The notes beneath the pieces are model-generated. The model had not been told where the DNA came from. It did not search any database and saw nothing but the letters and a program-made list of their open reading frames with translations. From Phycisphaerae bacterium (GTDB lineage Bacteria > Planctomycetota > Phycisphaerae > Phycisphaerales > SM1A02): a DNA stretch of 57,124 bases. Where the stretch lies: positions 1-57,124 of the forward strand of contig NZFX01000005.1 of NCBI GenBank assembly GCA_002689385.1, given 5' to 3'. Every line of letters starts with the position of its first letter. Positions within the stretch are counted from its first letter, which is position 1. Below are positions 1 to 9,205 of this stretch, piece by piece. The translations under genes were made by a program, and so were the position numbers.

Positions 1-65
1 CCACACCGATTGCTTCCGGTGTGCCCATTTGTTTCTTCAGTTAAAACAGAAATTTTAGCGTGCAT
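1..65 (-). CDS. 5' end of an unknown protein, cut by the window edge
   Basis: An ATG at 65 on the minus strand opens a frame that stays open for 21 codons to the window edge (begins MHAKISVLTEE, then NGHTGSNRCG). A good Shine-Dalgarno sequence, AGGAAG, lies 8 bases upstream, and a plausible promoter sits behind it (TTGTCA at 108-103, 16-base spacer, TAAACT at 86-81). I do not recognise the protein. The ribosome site and promoter together are the reason to call it a gene; too little is visible to assign a family. Confidence 0.5.
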   Translation of the reverse strand, partial: MHAKISVLTEETNGHTGSNRC

Positions 66-80
66 GGTTATTTCTTCCTA

Positions 81-103
81 AGTTTAACAGTGCAGTCATT
101 ATT
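81..103 (-). promoter_or_regulatory. Candidate promoter for the left-edge gene
   Basis: Minus strand: -35-like TTGTCA (108-103), 16-base spacer, -10-like TAAACT (86-81), then AGGAAG and the ATG at 65. Unlike most first genes in this window, this one has a leader with a ribosome site. Confidence 0.35.
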
Positions 104-180
104 GACAACAAAAATGTCAACCGTCTCTCGTTTCTTAAACGTTAAGTTTAACATAAATTGCGGCGTGCATAAACACACTG

Positions 181-218
181 GAAAAAAGCAGATGGTGGCT
201 GTGGATGGGTCCCTGTTA
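181..218 (-). repeat. Degenerate copy of the dockerin-gene 3' end/terminator repeat
   Basis: Bases 181-198 are identical to 3065-3082 (an A-run followed by GCAGATGGTGG). The match continues with small gaps (GGATGG, A or G, TCCC, TG, TTA) to 218. At 3065-3100 the element follows the stop codon of a dockerin gene and resembles a minus-strand terminator with a six-T tail. Here one hairpin arm is missing, so this looks like a decayed relic. Confidence 0.5.
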
Positions 219-234
219 TGTAATACTCTCATTG
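212..234 (+). repeat. Left direct repeat flanking the acetyltransferase gene
   Basis: This 23-base stretch matches 1005-1027 at 20 of 23 positions (shared core CCTGTTATGTAA). The two copies bracket the GC-rich acetyltransferase gene. Confidence 0.5.
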
Positions 235-381
235 TGGTCCACCTCATGTATTTATGAAATCTAATATAATAATTTTGATACATTAAATGACTACTTCAAT
301 ACAACAAATCGTATTGCCAGATACTTGGCTTAGTACAGAAGGAACGATTCGCAAAACCGGGCCCGGCCACCGATCACTGTG

Positions 382-975
382 ATGTCCAGGATGTTCGATT
401 CCTCCCAAGTCAATCTTGATCAACTCGAAATCGCCACGCCTCGACTCCTGCTTCGGCCCGTGACGAAGCAGGACCTCGATGATTTTCACCGCATCATCAC
501 GTCACCTGGTGTATCTGAGGGGACACTGTCCTTCCCCAGATCAGTTGATCTCGAGTGGGCACGAAATCGTCTTGAAGATGGCATCAAGAAGATGAGAGAT
601 GGACTGTGCATCTATATGCATGCCCATCCACGTGAACCCGGCAACCATCCTGGTGCCGTTGGAAACATCGGACTGGACTTCATCGCCAAGCACAATCGTG
701 CGAACCTGGGCTACATGCTCGACGAAACGTGTCGCGGGCAGGGGTATGCAACTGAAATGCTCACTGCAGTGGTGGACTATGCATTCGATACGATGGGCAT
801 GCACCGGCTGTGCGCGACCACCTTTACATGGAACGATGCATCCTTCAAGTTGCTCACCCGAGTGGGTTTCTCCCACGAGGGCCGGGCCCGCCAACACTAC
901 TACAAGGAAGGCGAGTACATTGATGCTGAAGACTGGGGCATACTTGCCTCCGACCCAAGACCTTGGAAGGACTGA
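382..975 (+). CDS. GNAT family N-acetyltransferase (RimJ/RimL type)
   Basis: A 197-residue protein with the RimJ/RimL-type GNAT layout. It has an N-terminal T-P-R-L-L-L-R-P strand, a central V-G-N-I-G-L strand, the acetyl-CoA pyrophosphate loop R-G-Q-G-Y-A-T, and a C-terminal N-D-A-S-F-K-L-L ... V-G-F segment. It probably transfers acetyl groups from acetyl-CoA to an amine, either a small molecule or a protein N-terminus; the substrate cannot be told. GTG at 379 is an alternative start; neither start has a clear ribosome site or promoter. The gene is distinctly GC-rich with G/C-ending codons, unlike everything around it, and lies between two imperfect 23-base direct repeats, which suggests acquisition from elsewhere. 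Confidence 0.85.
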   Translation: MSRMFDSSQVNLDQLEIATPRLLLRPVTKQDLDDFHRIITSPGVSEGTLSFPRSVDLEWARNRLEDGIKKMRDGLCIYMHAHPREPGNHPGAVGNIGLDFIAKHNRANLGYMLDETCRGQGYATEMLTAVVDYAFDTMGMHRLCATTFTWNDASFKLLTRVGFSHEGRARQHYYKEGEYIDAEDWGILASDPRPWKD

Positions 976-1004
976 ACTGTGCGTGCATCCTTTCAATACC
1001 CCCC

Positions 1005-1027
1005 CCTGTTATGTAAAACTCTTATGG
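1005..1027 (+). repeat. Right direct repeat flanking the acetyltransferase gene
   Basis: Partner of 212-234 (20 of 23 identical), beginning 29 bases after the acetyltransferase stop codon. Confidence 0.5.
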
Positions 1028-1121
1028 GCAAGCGCCCACTCAATCGCAGAATCATATTGCAACCATATCAAACAAAAAAATTGAACGATCTAAATCCGAT
1101 ACCAGAGAAGACCTCAATGTA

Positions 1122-1136
1122 GATGGGACCTTGTTA
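1122..1136 (+). repeat. Third short copy of the GATGGG-CC-TGTTA motif
   Basis: Thirteen of 15 bases match 204-218. It abuts the stop codon of the amidohydrolase, so on the minus strand it again lies at a gene 3' end. Short and imperfect, so weak alone. Confidence 0.3.
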
Positions 1137-1137
1137 A

Positions 1138-1998
1138 CTAACCCAGAGGCAAGTTGTAAAATGTTCGTGCATTGCCTGCCAAGATTTTAGATGCATCTTC
1201 AAATGACACCTCTCTCAATAATGAATTGGTTAACGAAACCCAAGATTCATAATCACCATTAAGCGTTAAAACTGGCCAGTCGCTTCCCCACAAAATTCTG
1301 TCAGGACCAAAAACTTCCATGATGTGATCGAAGCAAGGCTTAAGAACTTCTGTGCTTACCTTGCCTTTGGGAGCCTCTGTCATTAAGCCAGAAAGCTTGA
1401 TACAAACATTAGCACAAGCCCCAATATTGACGAGGCTGCTCTTCCAAAAAACGGAGATTTTTTGTGATAAATCAGGTTTTGCACAATGGTTAATAACAAT
1501 ACTTAAATTTGGATGTCTTTCAGCCAGAATTTGAATATTTGATAGATGAATATCTGTAATCAATGCATCAAAAGTAAGATGATTTTCTGACATACATTCA
1601 AAAATAGGAGTAAATTTATCTTTTAAAATCCAACCAGCATCATCAATATCTTTCAACCATGGGCGAATGCCTTTGAAGTATGTATTTTTAGTAAAGTGTT
1701 CTAACCTCGTTAGAGCGGTTGGGGATTCCAGATCAATCCAACCAACAACTCCTCCAACAAAACTCCATTTGTTCGCTAACTCCAGCAAAAATTGAGTCTC
1801 TTCTTCAGTTTGGGCTGCTTGGACCAATACTGTTTGGCTAATACCATTCTTGGAAAGTTGCTGCGTTAAATTGTCTGGAAGAAAGTCCTGATACAGCGTG
1901 CCATAATCAGGCGTAAGCCAGCGATAGTCTCCGCGTGACAATTGCCAAAAGTGCTGATGAGTATCTACTTTGGAAATATCAGTGTAATCCGAATTCAT
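1138..1998 (-). CDS. Amidohydrolase family protein (COG3618, lactonase-like)
   Basis: A 286-residue TIM-barrel metal hydrolase. The N-terminal V-D-T-H-Q-H-F-W carries the H-x-H metal pair (His14, His16). Further signatures are K-G-I-R-P-W, I-N-H-C-A-K-P with the barrel histidine, and W-G-S-D-W-P-V with the catalytic aspartate. The family includes L-fucono-lactonases, L-rhamnono-lactonases and 2-pyrone-4,6-dicarboxylate hydrolases, so hydrolysis of a sugar lactone is the best guess. No sugar-catabolism genes adjoin it to fix the substrate. An AGGAAGG ribosome site precedes the ATG at 1998, so this gene is not of the leaderless kind common in the window. Confidence 0.85.
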   Translation of the reverse strand: MNSDYTDISKVDTHQHFWQLSRGDYRWLTPDYGTLYQDFLPDNLTQQLSKNGISQTVLVQAAQTEEETQFLLELANKWSFVGGVVGWIDLESPTALTRLEHFTKNTYFKGIRPWLKDIDDAGWILKDKFTPIFECMSENHLTFDALITDIHLSNIQILAERHPNLSIVINHCAKPDLSQKISVFWKSSLVNIGACANVCIKLSGLMTEAPKGKVSTEVLKPCFDHIMEVFGPDRILWGSDWPVLTLNGDYESWVSLTNSLLREVSFEDASKILAGNARTFYNLPLG

Positions 1999-2048
1999 AC
2001 GGTGTTTACCTTCCTGTCAAGAGGAAAAACTACCTAACTGTAACACTA

Positions 2049-3053
2049 TTAAAAACAAGAAACAGACCCGCAACTAGTGTCATCCCCTTGATACCATCCG
2101 CCGTAATCCCAACATTCATCTTCAGTGAGACCACCTTTGCACCACGGTTCTTCCCATCCAATACAGCAAGCACCCACTGGGTCTGGGGAACAATCATTCC
2201 CCCACACTGAAACAAGAAAAAGAATATCTTCAACATTAATAATCCCATCAAGAGTCACATCGCCATATACATTCGATGTATTCCAGTTTTTGATGATGAC
2301 AAGTAAATCTCCAACATTAACGATGTCGTCTCCATTGATATCCCCACAACTTTCACATGCTTCAGAAATAACGCAGTCATCATCAGCGCCACCACCATAT
2401 AGTTGTCCATTTGCATTTGAGCATACAACAGTATTCTGAAGAATCCCGCTACAACAATATACGTAAACTCCACCGATGATATTTGCAACATTATCTCTAA
2501 CAAGGCAATCGATCATCCAGAAATTTCCCATGTCACAAAATGCGGCGCCGCCAAAAGTAGCTTCATTATTTTGTAAGACACAATTGACAATTTCGGCCAT
2601 ATCTGCGTTTGAACCTAAGAAGGCAATTCCACCCCCCTGACCTGCATAATTATTAATAATACGACAGTTCTCTATTTTCGGCGAGGATCCTAAGCATTTG
2701 ATACCACCACCTTGACTACCTGAACCCTCAGTAATTGTAAAGCCTGAAATAATTGTTGAGGTAGTTTCGTTGTTTCCACAAAAGAAAACATTTCGCTGAT
2801 TTTGCCCACTAACTATTGTAGTTTGTGGGCCTTCCTGACTTCTCAGCAAAATACCTTTGCCATTCATATTGACAACATAACTGCCACTGCCTGTATACGT
2901 CCCCGGCATCACAACAACCTCATCACCATCACTTGCAGCATCTACCGCTGCTTGAATGTTGTCAAAGTCAGCCTTGCCGTCATCATCGACAGTCCACGTG
3001 TCAGCAAGTGCTGTACTTGTAAGGAACACCAAGATAAGTAATAGACGGTACAT
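2049..3053 (-). CDS. Secreted right-handed beta-helix protein with C-terminal dockerin-like repeats
   Basis: A 334-residue exported protein. The ATG at 3053 begins a typical signal peptide (MYRLLLILVFL ... TALA). Next come a conserved DTWTVDDDG strand opening the parallel beta-helix, G-G-I/G-G-G turns with repeated I-x-N-C motifs over roughly residues 60-230, and two dockerin-like calcium loops (D-I-N-G-D-D-I-V-N-V-G-D-L-L and its partner). A cysteine-rich extension follows the dockerin pair and ends in CF, unlike the WGECE ends of its neighbours. An upstream GTG at 3107 would run through the preceding terminator and is unlikely. Probably a cell-surface or secreted polysaccharide-binding or -cleaving protein; no catalytic motif was identified. 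Confidence 0.85.
   Translation of the reverse strand: MYRLLLILVFLTSTALADTWTVDDDGKADFDNIQAAVDAASDGDEVVVMPGTYTGSGSYVVNMNGKGILLRSQEGPQTTIVSGQNQRNVFFCGNNETTSTIISGFTITEGSGSQGGGIKCLGSSPKIENCRIINNYAGQGGGIAFLGSNADMAEIVNCVLQNNEATFGGAAFCDMGNFWMIDCLVRDNVANIIGGVYVYCCSGILQNTVVCSNANGQLYGGGADDDCVISEACESCGDINGDDIVNVGDLLVIIKNWNTSNVYGDVTLDGIINVEDILFLVSVWGNDCSPDPVGACCIGWEEPWCKGGLTEDECWDYGGWYQGDDTSCGSVSCF
2951..3028 (-). repeat. 78-base identical copy of the signal-peptide/first-strand module
   Basis: These 78 bases are identical to 4746-4823. They encode the end of the signal peptide and the DTWTVDDDG-K-A-D-F-D-N-I-Q segment in two different beta-helix genes. Identity at synonymous positions points to recent duplication or gene conversion. 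Confidence 0.8.
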
Positions 3054-3064
3054 ATTTACTGTAT

Positions 3065-3100
3065 GAAAAAAGCAGATGGTGGATGGATCCCCTGCTGTTA
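3065..3100 (-). terminator. Terminator after the dockerin-dioxygenase gene
   Basis: On the minus strand, directly after the TAA at 3098-3100, AGCAG (96-92 strand partner) and CTGCT form an outer stem around a GGAT/ATCC inner stem, followed by six Ts (3071-3066). The stem has an uneven bulge, so the terminator call is moderate. A partial copy occurs at 181-218. Confidence 0.45.
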
Positions 3101-3825
3101 TTCGCACTCTCCCCAGTTGCCTACAACCATAAGTAAGTCAGATACATCGACGATGTCGTCGTCATTTACATCCGCTGGTGCGTTAGCGAGTCCCCATTGG
3201 TCAATGATTGTGAGCAAGTCACTTACATTGACATAATTATCCCCATTGATATCTGGGCAACCATGCCTATCCTCAACTACAAAATGAAATTCAGCGATCA
3301 TATTGCCATCGGCATCCACTTCTATGACGCTGACCTCAAGATCTGGGTGGTAGAAGAAGTCATCATCGTTCTCTGGCACATCTGGAAAGTACAACTGTGT
3401 TGTAAAGATTGACGGCGAGTCACCTTGAACCTTCACGTGGATATGGCTCGTTCGGCCAGGATACAGCCCAGGAATCACCGTCTCTAGTATTGAATAGCCT
3501 GCCCCATCAGCAAAGTGGTGTCCGCGATATCCCCAGCCCTTCTTATCATAGTCACCATCAGCATCAGCATGCCAGATGTCAATCCATGCGTTTGGAATGG
3601 GCCCACAATCCTGATCCACTACGGAAAAATACAGATCAAGCATTGGAGCGTCGCCGGGATCACGCAAATTCGATCGCTGGGGCGAGTCAGGGATCCAGTA
3701 GGGACCCTCAACATCCGGCCGAGTCTGCGTGCATAGCGGATCATTTGTTCTATCAGTAAACAATGCCGTGGTGGTAGCTAGTGCTGCACTTGTGAGGAAC
3801 ATCGAGATGAGTGCGATGCGGAACA

Positions 3826-3826
<1 letters not shown>
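3098..3826 (-). CDS. Secreted intradiol ring-cleavage dioxygenase with dockerin-like repeats
   Basis: A 242-residue exported protein that joins an intradiol (catechol/protocatechuate-type) dioxygenase fold to dockerin repeats. After the signal peptide (residues 1-17) comes E-G-P-Y-W, then D-I-W-H-A-D-A-D-G-D-Y, R-G-H-H-F-A-D-G-A-G-Y and P-G-L-Y-P-G-R-T-S-H-I-H-V-K-V. All four ferric-iron ligands expected for the family are present: Tyr93, Tyr122, His128 and His130. Two dockerin loops close the protein, which ends WGECE. The ATG at 3826 overlaps the upstream gene's stop as TAATG, implying coupled translation. It would open aromatic rings outside the cytoplasm, perhaps on lignin- or algal-phenol-derived substrates (inference). 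Confidence 0.88.
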
Positions 3827-4820
<994 letters not shown>

Positions 4821-4848
<28 letters not shown>

Positions 4849-4916
4849 TATTCGCACTCTCCCCAGCTGCCTACAACGATGAGTAGGTCGGTGACATCGA
4901 CGATGCCGTCGAAGTT
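4821..4916 (-). repeat. Gene-junction repeat, copy 2
   Basis: Partner of 3799-3894, covering a dockerin 3' end plus the signal-peptide start of the next gene. Confidence 0.75.
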
Positions 4917-6611
4917 TACATCAGCTGGTGAGTTGGCGAGCCCCCATTGGTCAATGATCGCGAGCAAGTCATTGACATTGACTAACCCATCACCGCTGAT
5001 GTCAGGGCAATCAACAGGACACTCATTTGCAATCGTATTTCCGCCACCATCAATCCAGTTGCCGTCAATTTGATTGGGAGTGTTACCGCAAACAATTGTG
5101 TCTCTCAGCGTAGGATTGCTTTCGAAGCTGTGTATCGCACCACCATAGGCAGAAGAATTATTCTTGAATGTACACCCCTCAATTATTGGGGTTGCATTTT
5201 CAATATACAGCCCACCTCCATACTCAATCGATACATTATTTTCAAAGTGGCAGTTAATAATTTGAACATCACTGTTATTTGTCCACATACCTCCACCAAA
5301 GTTATCAAATCCATGTTTAATAGTTACGTTTTCAATGATTAATAGATGATTTTCACCCGCAACAACTTCATCACTGATGACAGAGCGTTGGCTCCCACCA
5401 TCAAGAATAATTTCTGAGGTTTCACCTTCACCATGAATCCATAGTGAATGCCCCTGTGTATCCACAACCTCTAGAAGTCCGGATTGACCTGTGTATATTC
5501 CAGGCGCGATAATAATTTCAACTGGCTCTACTACCCAAGCGTTCTCACCAATAAAATCGATCGCTTCTTGGATTGTATGAAAAAAGTATTCACTGTCAGG
5601 TTCAACCCTCAGGGAGGTTTCCACATGCCTCATCCCCAGTTGATCTGGATCCATTCCCTTTGGGAAGATAGTCGAAGAGTTATATGTAGCACGATTCCAT
5701 ATGGCACTTGACCATCCAAGAAGACCTCGCAAGTCAACACTAGATACATCAGCGTCAGATAAATTCGCATTCGTGACATACACATAAAAGTGCGTGTCAG
5801 GCCTGAAGAAGGAATTACTTAAATCAGCATTTGTAAAGTACACTGACTGAAGCGTGGTTCCAGAGAAGTTCGAACCAGATAAGTCTGCGTGAGAAAAATC
5901 ACTGAATGTGATTGTTGAACCTGTGAAATTTATTCCCGCCAACATTGCATCGGTAAAGTCAGTTGAGTAAATTGCTGATGCAGCGAGTTGTGCATTATTT
6001 GCAACTACCTGATGTAATACGGATCCGTCAATTTCTGAACCATCTAGTTGCACAGCGTTTAGATTTGCATATGAAAAATCAGTATTGATAAGTGTCGAAT
6101 ACTTCATATAGACACCGTATTCATTATTGCCTGTCGATATATTCGCATGGCGAGCAATGGCATCAGTTAAGACCACGCTGCCCATACTTGAGTTATATAA
6201 GTTTGCGTAGGATAAATTGGCTCCAGTTAAGTCGCAGCCACCAAAGTCTGATTGGTTTAAATTTGCGTTTGCAAAAGTTGAATTTTGAGCATTTGCAAAT
6301 CGAAAGTAACCGTTCGATATATCTGCATACGAGAAATCAGTACTAATCAAAGTTGAGCTACTAAACCAAGTGCTATAAAGATTGGCATGATTAAGGTCAG
6401 AATTAGATATGTTCGCTTGATACAAAAAAGCATCTTCTAAATCAGCACATCCAAGATAGAGATTAGACAAATTGACATATGCATCCGGTTCCGCAGCAGT
6501 CAGGAAAAGTGTTCCATCAGCATCGCAATCATCGTATTGATAAATGTCTGCTGTTAGAGCAGATACTATTAAGAAAGAACACAGGGAGAAATATAATTGC
6601 ATTGATTTCAT
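4848..6611 (-). CDS. Secreted pentapeptide-repeat / beta-helix / dockerin protein
   Basis: A 587-residue exported protein with three parts. After a signal peptide (MKSMQLYFSLCSFLIVSALTA), residues about 40-290 are pentapeptide repeats of the A(D/N)LxX kind (N-A-N-L, Y-A-N-L, H-A-D-L, T-N-A-D-L), which fold as a square beta-helix. Residues about 340-510 form a right-handed parallel beta-helix (I-I-N-C-H-F-E-N-N, Y-G-G-G-L). The last about 60 residues are the dockerin pair ending WGECE. Two stacked helical solenoids in one protein suggest a long rod-like surface protein. It is the first gene of the coupled series. A TAAGAT hexamer 10 bases upstream of the ATG may be its promoter. Confidence 0.85.
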
Positions 6612-6725
6612 GATTTTAAGTATCTTATTATGTAAGCAAAACAGTGTTAAAGCAAGTCAATTCTGCTAAATGCGAGATTGATACATAAACTAATTCTGCA
6701 TAGTTGCTTTATATGGATTTATGAA

Positions 6726-6745
6726 CATTGCCCCCATGGGCAATG
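6726..6745. other. Perfect inverted repeat between two dockerin genes
   Basis: CATTGCCC and GGGCAATG form an 8-base perfect stem with a 4-base loop, 35 bases past the stop codon of the 6780-7790 gene. No T-run follows on either strand, so a terminator is possible but unproven. Confidence 0.35.
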
Positions 6746-6779
6746 AGCACTAATAAATCTAAAACGTTTACCTTATCAA

Positions 6780-7790
6780 TTACGAGCCGGACCAGAATCC
6801 GATGACTTCAAGAAGATCCGTTACATTTACGAGGCCGTCGTTGTTTATGTCTTCGTTGCACTCTGCGCAAGGTCCCCACGCAGCAACAATGGCGAGCAAA
6901 TCGTTTACACCAACAACGCCGTCACCGTTAACATCACCTGCAGTGGCAACCTCGCCAACTGCTGTGATTTGAATATTTGTTTGCATTGTCAAGGTTGCGT
7001 ATTCTGCCTGCGCGCTAAGTAACAAATGTGCAATTTGCCCGGAAGGGATTATTGTTGGAGCTTCAAAGGGCACATTTTCAAACTCTATTGGAACGTCTTC
7101 AATAAACTCTTTAGAACCAATAGAAGTTGACGCCGTGAATTCATACGCATTGCCTTTTTTCACGAGTGTGCCTGTAAGTTGCAACAATCCAGGTGTAACA
7201 ATTGGTCCCGATGGTGTTTCGAAAACTGTCATTTCCATTGTAACTGTGACTGGGATATCAGCAACAAAAGACCATGTTTTATCGCCCGCTGGAATGAGTT
7301 TTGTTTGGGCACTTGCAACTTGTTCAAACTGCAACACATCTAAGCTGCCTTCTCCAAGCGGAATATCCACTTGTATTCCACCCGGATATAGCGAGCCAGG
7401 TTGCACAGAACGAAATGTTTCATACAACATGCCAAGCGTTACTTGAAATGTTCCTAGCGCATCATTGAATGAAGACAGAACAAACCCATCAACTGTAAGC
7501 ATTTCAAACACTGCGTCGGGCTCTATCGAAACATTGCCGCTGCAAAGCGAATTAAATGGACCGCTAAGAGTAGGCGTCAACTCGCATGGAATGAAGTTGT
7601 TGCCACTACCACCCCAAACACCCTCTATGGTGCTCGTGCCTTCTGGATTCTCAACCGCATCCCAGTTGCCTATGAGTGTTCCGGGCAAAAAGGTGGATTG
7701 TTCAAATGTACCCTCAATCGAACTCTGCGAAGAGTCAACTTCAAGTGGAACAAAAGAGATACATGAAATCAAAAACGTTTGCAAAAACAT
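6780..7790 (-). CDS. Secreted protein of unknown function with dockerin-like repeats
   Basis: A 336-residue protein with a short signal peptide (MFLQTFLISCISFVPL). Its middle of about 230 residues shows beta-strand-like alternation and no family I recognise, and it ends in two dockerin loops (D-V-N-G-D-G-V-V-G-V-N-D-L-L and D-I-N-N-D-G-L-V-N-V-T-D-L-L). The ATG at 7790 is preferred over TTG at 7793. A perfect-looking TATAGT (7802-7797) ends 6 bases before the ATG, so the mRNA is predicted leaderless. It is separate from the coupled dockerin series by 168 bases. Confidence 0.75.
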   Translation of the reverse strand: MFLQTFLISCISFVPLEVDSSQSSIEGTFEQSTFLPGTLIGNWDAVENPEGTSTIEGVWGGSGNNFIPCELTPTLSGPFNSLCSGNVSIEPDAVFEMLTVDGFVLSSFNDALGTFQVTLGMLYETFRSVQPGSLYPGGIQVDIPLGEGSLDVLQFEQVASAQTKLIPAGDKTWSFVADIPVTVTMEMTVFETPSGPIVTPGLLQLTGTLVKKGNAYEFTASTSIGSKEFIEDVPIEFENVPFEAPTIIPSGQIAHLLLSAQAEYATLTMQTNIQITAVGEVATAGDVNGDGVVGVNDLLAIVAAWGPCAECNEDINNDGLVNVTDLLEVIGFWSGS

Positions 7791-7802
7791 CAATCCACTA
7801 TA
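7791..7802 (-). promoter_or_regulatory. -10 element giving a leaderless start
   Basis: TATAGT at 7802-7797 followed by 6 bases and the ATG at 7790. Confidence 0.5.
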
Positions 7803-7876
7803 CCACCAAATAGAGAATATACAAAGAACTTTCTATTACACGCGGTTTACTGCAATAACTCACCTTCAATAGCCGA

Positions 7877-7888
7877 TAAAGTGCGTTA
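7877..7888 (+). promoter_or_regulatory. Possible -10 element giving a leaderless start
   Basis: TAAAGT at 7877-7882, then 6 bases to the ATG at 7889. It is a weaker hexamer than at other genes, but the spacing is the same. Confidence 0.35.
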
Positions 7889-9154
7889 ATGCCTGATTCA
7901 AAGCCAGAACAAACAGACAAGAACGGTCCAATGAAGGTCGTTATCCTGAATCAATATTACGCTCCAGATGTCGCATCCTCTGGACACCTACTTTTTGAAC
8001 TGGCTGAAGAAATTGCACGGCTCGGGGCAAACACATCTGTAGTTACATGTCGTCCTTCCTACGGTCCTCCAGAATCGTGGCAACCATGCCCGCGCAAAGA
8101 GACGAAGAATGGCGTCAAAACCCTGCGCATGAATGTCACACGTTTTAGCAAAGACAACCTCATCGGCCGTCTTGTGAATATCGTGAGTTTCATGATTCCA
8201 TTGACGCTATTTCACGTTTTACCAAAACGTAAGGGCAAAGTTTTTCTTTACACTACCAACCCACCCTTCCTTGGATTTGTAGGCGGATTTTGCTCGTACG
8301 TTTTCAAACACAAGTATGTCGTGTTATTGCATGACTCGTATCCTGAAATTGGTGTTTGGCTTGGCAAATTAAAAAAAGGGGGCATCATCGATCGAGTTTG
8401 GCAATGGTGTAATAAAATAATGTACTGCAGGGCAAACCAAATTATTGTGTTAAGCGAAGCGGCAAAAGAACTTGTTGTTAATAATTACGGACCAGATCCT
8501 AAGCGGGTGCGCGTTATTCCGAACTGGGCTGACCCAAATGATTTGACTCCGAAACCAAAAGAAGAAAGCTATTTTGCAAAAGAGCACAACTTGCTTGAGC
8601 CATTTACTGTGTTGTACTCTGGCAACTTAGGCTTGTATTATGAATTTGACATGATTCTTGAAGGCGCTCGCCAACTCCTCGGCGAAAACTTTCGGCTTGT
8701 CATCACAGGTGCAGGCGGTGGCAAAGACAACATCGCGAAAAAAATAAAAGAGCTCGAGTTAACAAATACGATCCTCCTTGGCTATACGCCCCAAGAAGAA
8801 TTCAACGATGCACTTAATTGCTGCGATGCATTAATAGTCACAATTGCCAAAGGAATCGATGGCATCAGTTTCCCATCGAAACTCTATACATGTCTTTCTG
8901 TAGGCAGACCAATAATTGCATTCTCAACGCCGAAGTCCGAACTTCGCCCAATAATCGAACAGAATGGTATAGGTGCTTGGTTCGATATCACTGATGCAGA
9001 AGGTTTTGTCGAATATGTCCGCAAGATGATTGCAAACCCAAATGAGGCCAAAGATGCTGGAATCCGAGCACGAAAACTCCTTGAAACTAACTACACCGTA
9101 GAAAAATCAGGGAAAGCGTATTTCGATGTCCTTGAACTCGCACATCGAGAATAA
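7889..9154 (+). CDS. WcaI-like glycosyltransferase (GT4 family)
   Basis: A 421-residue GT-B glycosyltransferase. The N-terminal V-V-I-L-N-Q-Y-Y-A-P-D is characteristic of the WcaI/GT4 group. G-H-L-L-F-E-L-A follows, and the C-terminal domain has I-P-N-W-A-D, Y-S-G-N-L-G and S-F-P-S-K-L-Y-T-C-L-S-V-G-R-P-I, the nucleotide-sugar-binding region. It transfers a sugar, plausibly fucose given the next two genes, onto a lipid- or sugar-linked acceptor in the cytoplasm for exopolysaccharide or O-antigen. The first 14 residues are not part of the family core, so the second ATG at 7931 is an alternative start; a -10-like hexamer at the leaderless distance supports 7889. Confidence 0.85.
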   Translation: MPDSKPEQTDKNGPMKVVILNQYYAPDVASSGHLLFELAEEIARLGANTSVVTCRPSYGPPESWQPCPRKETKNGVKTLRMNVTRFSKDNLIGRLVNIVSFMIPLTLFHVLPKRKGKVFLYTTNPPFLGFVGGFCSYVFKHKYVVLLHDSYPEIGVWLGKLKKGGIIDRVWQWCNKIMYCRANQIIVLSEAAKELVVNNYGPDPKRVRVIPNWADPNDLTPKPKEESYFAKEHNLLEPFTVLYSGNLGLYYEFDMILEGARQLLGENFRLVITGAGGGKDNIAKKIKELELTNTILLGYTPQEEFNDALNCCDALIVTIAKGIDGISFPSKLYTCLSVGRPIIAFSTPKSELRPIIEQNGIGAWFDITDAEGFVEYVRKMIANPNEAKDAGIRARKLLETNYTVEKSGKAYFDVLELAHRE

Positions 9155-9205
9155 TATACTCCAACCTATGCTACGCAAACCTGATCTCTATATAAGGAAC
9201 GCAAC

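Larger units (their letters stand above)
66..381. other. Intergenic stretch of about 315 bases
   Basis: It holds the candidate promoter of the left-edge gene, a repeat copy (181-218) also found at 3065-3100, and the left member of the direct repeats that flank the acetyltransferase gene (212-234). Base composition shifts sharply to GC-rich from about 355. I see no supported gene here; short frames on both strands lack family resemblance and ribosome sites. Confidence 0.6.

Noticed and set aside
541-996. A 151-codon open frame antisense to the acetyltransferase
   Set aside because: Arises from the GC-rich coding strand; no recognisable protein.
212-1027. An integron-type cassette with attC sites around the acetyltransferase
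   Set aside because: The flanking repeats contain GTTATGT, which does not fit the GTTRRRY core, and no paired inverse core or integrase is seen.
2049-3107. The longer start at 3107 for the first beta-helix gene
   Set aside because: It would translate the terminator-like element and put 18 polar residues before an otherwise normal signal peptide.
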